Below, piece by piece: positions 59,430-64,000 of a DNA stretch of 64,000 bases. Below the pieces are notes generated by a model. It did no database searches. It had not been told where the DNA came from and saw only the letters and a program-made list of their open reading frames with translations. Position 1 is the stretch's first letter, and each line of letters opens with the position of its first letter. Position numbers and translations under genes: made by a program. This stretch comes from Arthrobacter sp. QXT-31 (GTDB taxonomy: Bacteria > Actinomycetota > Actinomycetes > Actinomycetales > Micrococcaceae), in assembly GCF_001969265.1 (NCBI RefSeq), contig NZ_CP019304.1:2914001-2978000 (forward strand), given 5' to 3'.

Positions 59430-60398
59430 CTAGCGGGAGACGGGTTCCTTCGCCTCGAGGAGCGCCAGTTCGTGGCGGCGGGGAAAGCCTTCCCAGTCGC
59501 CGGGGACCAGGCATGCGAAGGCGCCGGTGGCCGCGGCGGTGCGCATTCGCTCTTCAGGCCCGCGGCCTTCCATGAGTTCGGCCAGGTAGCCGGCCACAAA
59601 GGCGTCACCGGCGCCGACCGTGTCCACCACCGAGACGGCAACAGCCTCCTGGCGGAACACCGTTCCCTCTACCAGCGCGAGGGCCCCGTCGGCGCCGAGC
59701 TTGATCACGGCCTGCTCCGGCCCCAGGGCTGCAATCCTCTGGGCAAGCTCCTCAGGATCACCGGGGCCGACGGCGATGGCTGCCTCGTCCTCGCCGGCGA
59801 ACACGATGTCCGCCAATGGAATGATGTCGCGGTAGACACTGCCCGCACCCTCCGCGGACCAGAGGTTCCCACGGAAGTTCAGGTCGAAGGACACGGGAAC
59901 ACCCGCAGCCCTGGCCACACCGATCGCATGCCGTAGCGTCGCCTCCGCCTGGGCGGACAGGGCGGGCGTGATGCCGCTGGCGTGCAGCAGCCCAGCGCCG
60001 GCAATGAGCGCCTCGTCAATGTCGGACGGTGCAAGGCGGGATCCGGCGCTTCCGGAACGGTAGTAGCTGACGCGCTGCGCATCGGGCGTCCGGCGCTCCT
60101 TGATCATCAGCCCGGTGGGGGCGGACGGGTCGACGGCGATCCGCACATCCACGCCCTCCGCCCGGATCTCGCGCTCCACGAGCTGGCCCAGGGAATCCGC
60201 TCCCACCCGTCCGCACCAGACGGACTGGACGCCGAGCCGGCGCAGTCCGATGGCGACGTTGGATTCGGAGCCGCCGATGCCCAGGCTCAGGGTGGAGGCG
60301 TGTGCCAGCGGTCCCACCTGGTCGGCACGCATCAGTGCCATGGTCTCGCCGAAACTCAGGACGTATGGCGCATCATCCGCCGGAATGCCGGCGCTCAT
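59430..60398 (-). CDS. kdgK: 2-keto-3-deoxygluconate kinase (PfkB family)
   Basis: 322 residues: GETMALMRADQ and GGSESNVAIGLRRLG at the N-terminus and VVDTVGAGDAFVAGYL as the ATP/base site of PfkB kinases. It phosphorylates 2-keto-3-deoxygluconate to KDPG. ATG 60398 overlaps the stop of the aldolase gene (ATGA). Related sugar-kinase specificities cannot be excluded, but the aldolase next to it makes KDG the best choice. Confidence 0.9.
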   Translation of the reverse strand: MSAGIPADDAPYVLSFGETMALMRADQVGPLAHASTLSLGIGGSESNVAIGLRRLGVQSVWCGRVGADSLGQLVEREIRAEGVDVRIAVDPSAPTGLMIKERRTPDAQRVSYYRSGSAGSRLAPSDIDEALIAGAGLLHASGITPALSAQAEATLRHAIGVARAAGVPVSFDLNFRGNLWSAEGAGSVYRDIIPLADIVFAGEDEAAIAVGPGDPEELAQRIAALGPEQAVIKLGADGALALVEGTVFRQEAVAVSVVDTVGAGDAFVAGYLAELMEGRGPEERMRTAAATGAFACLVPGDWEGFPRRHELALLEAKEPVSR

Positions 60399-61081
60399 TT
60401 GCCGGCCTCCAGCTGTTCCGCGGTCCGGTCGATCAGCTCGCGCACTCGCCGTGCCCTTGCGGTGAGATCCTGCAGGTCGCCGCCCTTGAAGGCGTCGCCC
60501 AGCAGCGGCCCGCCGAGGCTGACGGCCAGCGCTCCGGCCCTGATCCACGCAGGTACGTCCTCGATGTTGACGCCGCCGGACGGGATCACCTCGATGTCCG
60601 GGAACGGGCCGCGCAGCTGTGCCACGTAGCCGGCGCCGACAGTGGAGGCCGGGAAAACCTTGACGGCGGTGGCCCCAAGTTTCCAGCCGGTGTGCAGCTC
60701 GGTGGGGGTCAGGCCACCCGGGTAGACCGGAACGCCGCGCTCAACGCAGGCGGCGATGACGCCGGGATCCGTGACCGGTGTGACGATGTAGGCCGCCCCC
60801 AGTTCGAGGGCCGTCTGGGCTTCCGAGGTGTCGGTGACCGTGCCGACGCCGATCTCGAGGGAGTTCCCGAAGCGCTCGCGGAGGAGGGGCAGTTCGTCCC
60901 AGACGCCGGGGGTGCTGAGCGTGAGCTCGATGCTCAGCACGCCGCCGCGCTGCAGCGCCTCGATGACCGGCGCGTAATCCGAGGCGTGGCGGGCCCGGAG
61001 GACGGCAACGGCCCGGGTGTCGCGGAGAACTGCGGACGGGGCCGGCCGGGACACCGTGCCGGGGCTTTCGAGGCGGAGCAT
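60395..61081 (-). CDS. eda: KDPG / 4-hydroxy-2-oxoglutarate aldolase
   Basis: 228 residues: AVAVLRARHASDYAPVIEALQRGGVLSIELTLSTPG, IGVGTVTDTSEAQTALELGAAYIVTP and LGATAVKVFPASTVGAGY with the Schiff-base lysine. The class I aldolase splits KDPG to pyruvate and glyceraldehyde 3-phosphate. ATG 61081 follows AAAGGAA. Coupled to kdgK by ATGA. Confidence 0.94.
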   Translation of the reverse strand: MLRLESPGTVSRPAPSAVLRDTRAVAVLRARHASDYAPVIEALQRGGVLSIELTLSTPGVWDELPLLRERFGNSLEIGVGTVTDTSEAQTALELGAAYIVTPVTDPGVIAACVERGVPVYPGGLTPTELHTGWKLGATAVKVFPASTVGAGYVAQLRGPFPDIEVIPSGGVNIEDVPAWIRAGALAVSLGGPLLGDAFKGGDLQDLTARARRVRELIDRTAEQLEAGK

Positions 61082-61129
61082 GGGATTCCTTTGGAGTTGG
61101 CGGGCGTGGGTAGCGGGGGAGAACTGGCA

Positions 61130-61164
61130 GTGCACGACGGCGGGTGGGTGCCGCCGTCGTGCAC
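61130..61164. terminator. 14-bp perfect hairpin between MHS gene and aldolase
   Basis: GTGCACGACGGCGG (61130-61143) and its complement (61151-61164) flank GTGGGTG. There is no T-tract. It lies in the gap between the transporter and aldolase genes of the same minus-strand operon, so it may lower expression of the distal genes or mark an RNA processing site. Confidence 0.55.
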
Positions 61165-61186
61165 GGCCAGTTAGGGACTGTGTTGG

Positions 61187-62575
61187 TTACTTCGCAGTGC
61201 GGGCGGCTGCCAGCTCAGCCGCCGCGGAAGGGGTGGCGACCACACCGCCGTCCCGGCGGGCGTCCTCCGGATCTGTGAGATCGCGGTTGAGGGTCTCCGG
61301 GGAGAGCCGGGTGGCGATGAAGCTGACGAGCATGGTGAGCGACATGTAGACGGCCACCGGGATCCAGGAGTTGCTGAAGAGACCCAGCAGTCCGGCGCAG
61401 ATCATGGGTGCGACGCCGCCGCCAATGATCGAGGAGAACTCACGGCCCAGGGTGACGCCAGCGTAGCGGTAGCGGCTGCCGAAGATCTCCGGGAAGTAGC
61501 TCATGTGCACACCCACCACACCCTGGCAGGCCAGCATGAAGCCGATGATGATCACCATCACGATCGCCACGGGGGAACCGGTGGTCAGGAGCATGAAGGC
61601 CGGTGCCGGGAAGAGGATCAGCGCGCCGGTGATCAGCGAGACAACGCGCCGGCGGCCGATCTTGTCGGACAGGATTCCGAAGGACACCGCCGCGACGCCG
61701 CCGCAGAGTGAACCGATGAGCAGCACCGGCGGGATGAACTTGGGGTCCGTGCCGACGACGGTGATCAGGTATGACGCCATGAACACCTGGATGGTGTAGG
61801 ACTGCGTGCTGACGCCAAAGTTCATGAGGATGACGCGCAGGACATTGGCTTTGCCGCTCCTGGCGACTTCCTTGAGCGGGGCGGGCGGCTCGGTGCGGGC
61901 CTGCTTGATCTCCTCGAACACGGGGGATTCATCGAGTTTGCGCCGGATAATCAGGGCGGCGACGGTGACGAAGATGCTGGAGAGGAAGACCAGCCGCCAG
62001 CCCCAGGTCAGCATGTCGTTCGGGGCCAGGGACTGGGCGGCGATCCACACCAGCGCGCCGAGTGCGGTGCCGGCAGCGGCGCCGACCATGATCAGCGAGG
62101 CCAGCTTGCCCCTCGTGCCGGGGGCTGCGGATTCGGTCAACAGCGTTGCGCCGCCGGACTGTTCCGCGCCAGCGCCGAAGCCCTGGGCTGCACGGCATAC
62201 GCAGAGCAGGATCGGGGCGAGCAGGCCGATCTGCTCGAAGGTCGGCAGCACGCCGATGGCCATTGTGGCGCCGCCCATCAGGAGCAGGGTGACCACGAGG
62301 ATCCACTTCCGGCCGAGGCGGTCACCGAAGTGGGAGAAGAAGATCCCGCCGAGCGGGCGGAACAGGAAGCCGACGGCGAAGGTGGTGAAGCTGGCGATCA
62401 GCGCCGCGGCGGGGGAGACATTGGGGAAGAACAGTTTGCTGAAGACGAGCGCCGAGGCGGTGCCGTAGATGACGAAGTCGTACAGTTCGAGGGTGGTGCC
62501 GATAAGGCCGGCGACGGCGGCCTTCCGGACCTTGCTCTGATCGATTTCCCCTGGGGGGACGTGTGCTGTGGTCAT
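61187..62575 (-). CDS. MHS-family MFS transporter
   Basis: 462 residues, twelve membrane segments, FSHFGDRLGRKWIL after TM2 and GILSDKIGRRRVV in the second half: metabolite:proton symporter type. ATG 62575 is preceded by AAAGGAG at correct spacing; ATG 62581 lies too close to it. In a kdgK-eda operon it probably imports a sugar acid such as gluconate, idonate, galactonate or a related acid. Confidence 0.92.
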   Translation of the reverse strand: MTTAHVPPGEIDQSKVRKAAVAGLIGTTLELYDFVIYGTASALVFSKLFFPNVSPAAALIASFTTFAVGFLFRPLGGIFFSHFGDRLGRKWILVVTLLLMGGATMAIGVLPTFEQIGLLAPILLCVCRAAQGFGAGAEQSGGATLLTESAAPGTRGKLASLIMVGAAAGTALGALVWIAAQSLAPNDMLTWGWRLVFLSSIFVTVAALIIRRKLDESPVFEEIKQARTEPPAPLKEVARSGKANVLRVILMNFGVSTQSYTIQVFMASYLITVVGTDPKFIPPVLLIGSLCGGVAAVSFGILSDKIGRRRVVSLITGALILFPAPAFMLLTTGSPVAIVMVIIIGFMLACQGVVGVHMSYFPEIFGSRYRYAGVTLGREFSSIIGGGVAPMICAGLLGLFSNSWIPVAVYMSLTMLVSFIATRLSPETLNRDLTDPEDARRDGGVVATPSAAAELAAARTAK

Positions 62576-62698
62576 TTCCATACTCCTTTGAATGGATGCT
62601 GCAAGGGCTGAGCCTGGCGCCACGACCGCCGGGTTCCCTGTCCGAGCTTGCGAGGCTAGGGAGCGGTTGGGGAGGGTCGACAAGCTCAACCAGCGGGG

Positions 62699-63751
62699 TC
62701 AGTAGGTGATGAGTACTTTGAGGTTGGTGGGGTCGGTCACCGGTGCCGTGAGGGCGGCGGCGGCGTCTTCGAGCGGGAATGTGCTGGTGATGATGGACCG
62801 CAGGTCCACAGTGCCGGAGGAGGCGAGGTCGATCGCCGTCGGGAACGCGTTGGCGTAGCGGAATGCGGTGACGAGGTCGATCTCGTAGCGCTGGAGGAAC
62901 CCGAGTGGGATGCCGTCCACCGTGGGCTTGGCCTGGCCGACGACGGTGGCCCGGGCTGCGGGTGCCAGGGTCTGGATGCCGTCTGCGAGGGCCCGGGTGT
63001 TGCCGGAGCATTCGATCAGCCGGTCCATGCCCGCCAGGTCCAGTGGAGTGGCTGCCGTGTTGACCGTGCGGGTGGCGCCGAACTTCGTGGCGACGGCGAG
63101 GCGGTCGTCGTTCACGTCGGTCACCACGATTTCCGCGGCACCCCGGGCTGCGGCGACCTGGGCAACCAGCAGCCCGATGGGTCCGGCACCGGTGATCAGC
63201 ACGCGGTGGCCCCTCCGGATCTGCGCGCGTTCCACCGCCCAGACGGCGACGGCGAGCGGTTCGATCGCTGCCCCGATTTCCGCCGGGATGCTGGCCGGCA
63301 GCCGATGGACGGCGGCTTCCGGCACCACCACGTGGCGGGCGAACAGCCCGTCGGTGGGCGGGGAACCGAAGCAGGTTCCGGCCGGGCAGAGATTGTAGCG
63401 CCCGGACAGGCAGGTGGGGCATTCCCGGCAGGGCAGCGCCGGTTCGATGGCGACGGGGGTGCCGGCGGCGACTTTCGCGGCCGGCCCGGCGGCGATGACG
63501 ACGCCCGCTCCTTCGTGGCCCAGGACGGTGGGCTGGCGCAGCACGTTGGTGCCGTTGCGGCCGTCGGCGAAATAGTGCATGTCCGAGCCGCAGATCCCGC
63601 CGGACCGCATCTCGACAAGTAGGTCGTTGGGGCCGAGGGCAGGCAGCGGCTTGTGTTCGATGCGCAGGTCGCGGGCACCGTGCAGCACGGCTGCCTGTGT
63701 GCCGGTGGGGAGCCCGGCAGTGTTCGTTGCCGGAATGGCTTGGGTAGTCAT
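62699..63751 (-). CDS. zinc-dependent MDR dehydrogenase (L-idonate/sorbitol dehydrogenase-like)
   Basis: 350 residues. GGICGSDMHYFADG and LGHEGAGVVIAAG hold the catalytic zinc ligands, and CRECPTCLSGRYNLC is the complete structural zinc site. VLITGAGPIGLLVAQVAAARGA is the NAD motif. ATG 63751 overlaps the stop of the next gene upstream (ATGA). It is a paralogue of the frameshifted idonate dehydrogenase at 46914 and could stand in for it. Confidence 0.93.
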   Translation of the reverse strand: MTTQAIPATNTAGLPTGTQAAVLHGARDLRIEHKPLPALGPNDLLVEMRSGGICGSDMHYFADGRNGTNVLRQPTVLGHEGAGVVIAAGPAAKVAAGTPVAIEPALPCRECPTCLSGRYNLCPAGTCFGSPPTDGLFARHVVVPEAAVHRLPASIPAEIGAAIEPLAVAVWAVERAQIRRGHRVLITGAGPIGLLVAQVAAARGAAEIVVTDVNDDRLAVATKFGATRTVNTAATPLDLAGMDRLIECSGNTRALADGIQTLAPAARATVVGQAKPTVDGIPLGFLQRYEIDLVTAFRYANAFPTAIDLASSGTVDLRSIITSTFPLEDAAAALTAPVTDPTNLKVLITY

Positions 63752-64000
63752 GGCGTGCTCCGTATGGTTTGAAGGGAGGCGGCGTGATCCAGGGCGGTGC
63801 TGGCTTCTGCGATGGCTGCCAGCGGGCCTGCCGCATGGATGATGTCGATGAACTCGCCGGTGCGCAGGATGAAGTCGTCGCGTTCGGCCAGTTCGTCGCC
63901 GAGGAGGTGGTGGTCGCCGAGAACTTTCCGCGCGAGGTCGGCGCCCGAGCGGGAGCCGGAGGCCAGACCGGCGAGCAGGCTGCGGGCCGGGTCCTCCATG
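63748..64000 (-). CDS. C-terminal end of a possible mannitol/fructuronate dehydrogenase-type protein (partial)
   Basis: Only the last 83 or so residues are visible; the frame continues past the window edge, so the Met at 63999 may be internal. The segment LARKVLGDHHLLGDELAERDDFILRTGEFIDIIHAAGPLAAI resembles the C-terminal helices of mannitol dehydrogenase/D-mannonate oxidoreductase family proteins, which would feed the KDG kinase encoded downstream. The short length makes the family uncertain. Confidence 0.45.
   Translation of the reverse strand, partial: MEDPARSLLAGLASGSRSGADLARKVLGDHHLLGDELAERDDFILRTGEFIDIIHAAGPLAAIAEASTALDHAASLQTIRSTP

Noticed and set aside
1..64000. tRNA, rRNA, riboswitch or phage genes
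   Set aside because: I looked for T-loop and D-loop patterns, thiamine/cobalamin-like conserved boxes and phage structural genes and found none I could support by eye.

Overview
The window is 64 kb of high-GC DNA from an actinobacterium, most likely Arthrobacter or a close relative (Micrococcaceae). The support is the strong G/C bias at third codon positions, many GTG and TTG starts with purine-rich Shine-Dalgarno sites, ATGA/GTGA stop-start overlaps, a DtxR/IdeR-type iron box, a DUF222/HNH (13E12-type) endonuclease, a bacterial GPP34 protein and an ABC sugar importer without its own ATPase. The genus is an inference. I saw no rRNA, tRNA, CRISPR array, insertion sequence or prophage.

Layout. 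1-3302: 3' end of an apionate-lactonase-like gene, an SDR, a GntR/FCD regulator and a divergent alpha/beta hydrolase. 3370-6877: solute-binding lipoprotein with a CDF transporter, a PCD-like/VOC fusion, and a surface beta-propeller. 6910-12949: arabinofuranoside locus (LacI regulator, ABC binding protein, two permeases, GH51 arabinofuranosidase). 13038-15411: acetyltransferase, TetR and MFS behind a large double palindrome. 15401-19239: small and unknown genes, ending in an HTH plus nucleotidyltransferase pair that looks like a toxin-antitoxin unit. 19405-22517: modABC with a Mop-domain regulator (minus strand). 22647-25108: PadR/HAAS pair, GNAT, flavin reductase. 25146-27901: siderophore-type N-acyltransferase and penicillin-acylase-family hydrolase behind an iron box. 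28011-30848: amylo-alpha-1,6-glucosidase-like protein and an unknown protein. 31120-33033: aminotransferase and CHA-aldolase-type protein. 33120-34832: HNH protein. 35034-38301: IclR, MDR dehydrogenase, enolase-superfamily enzyme. 38329-45959: small conserved protein, Nac-like LysR, 5-oxoprolinase pxpABC, MHS transporter, SDR, 2-hydroxyacid dehydrogenase. 46144-48574: L-idonate/gluconate genes, the middle one carrying two compensating frameshifts. 49313-55422: minus-strand operon RpiR, beta-hydroxyacid dehydrogenase, ALDH, M20 amidohydrolase, DUF3100 membrane protein. 55593-59424: GPP34, PAS-GGDEF-EAL, DM13 protein. 59430 to the end: minus-strand sugar-acid operon (KDG kinase, KDPG aldolase, MHS transporter, zinc dehydrogenase, truncated dehydrogenase).

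The overall picture is a soil heterotroph chromosome dense in small catabolic operons, each with a local regulator. Sugar-acid routes recur: idonate to gluconate to 6-phosphogluconate, and 2-keto-3-deoxy acids through kdgK and eda. Several regulators sit next to dyads or repeats that are good candidates for their operators.

The observations I rate highest are the iron-box acylase/acyltransferase operon, the repeated 48-bp element containing ATA-N9-TAT between the Nac-like gene and pxpA, the HTH/nucleotidyltransferase pair with a palindrome abutting its start, the DUF3100 catabolic operon with RpiR-type repeats, the 43-bp double operator before the acetyltransferase-TetR-MFS operon, and the twice-frameshifted idonate dehydrogenase beside a change in codon bias.
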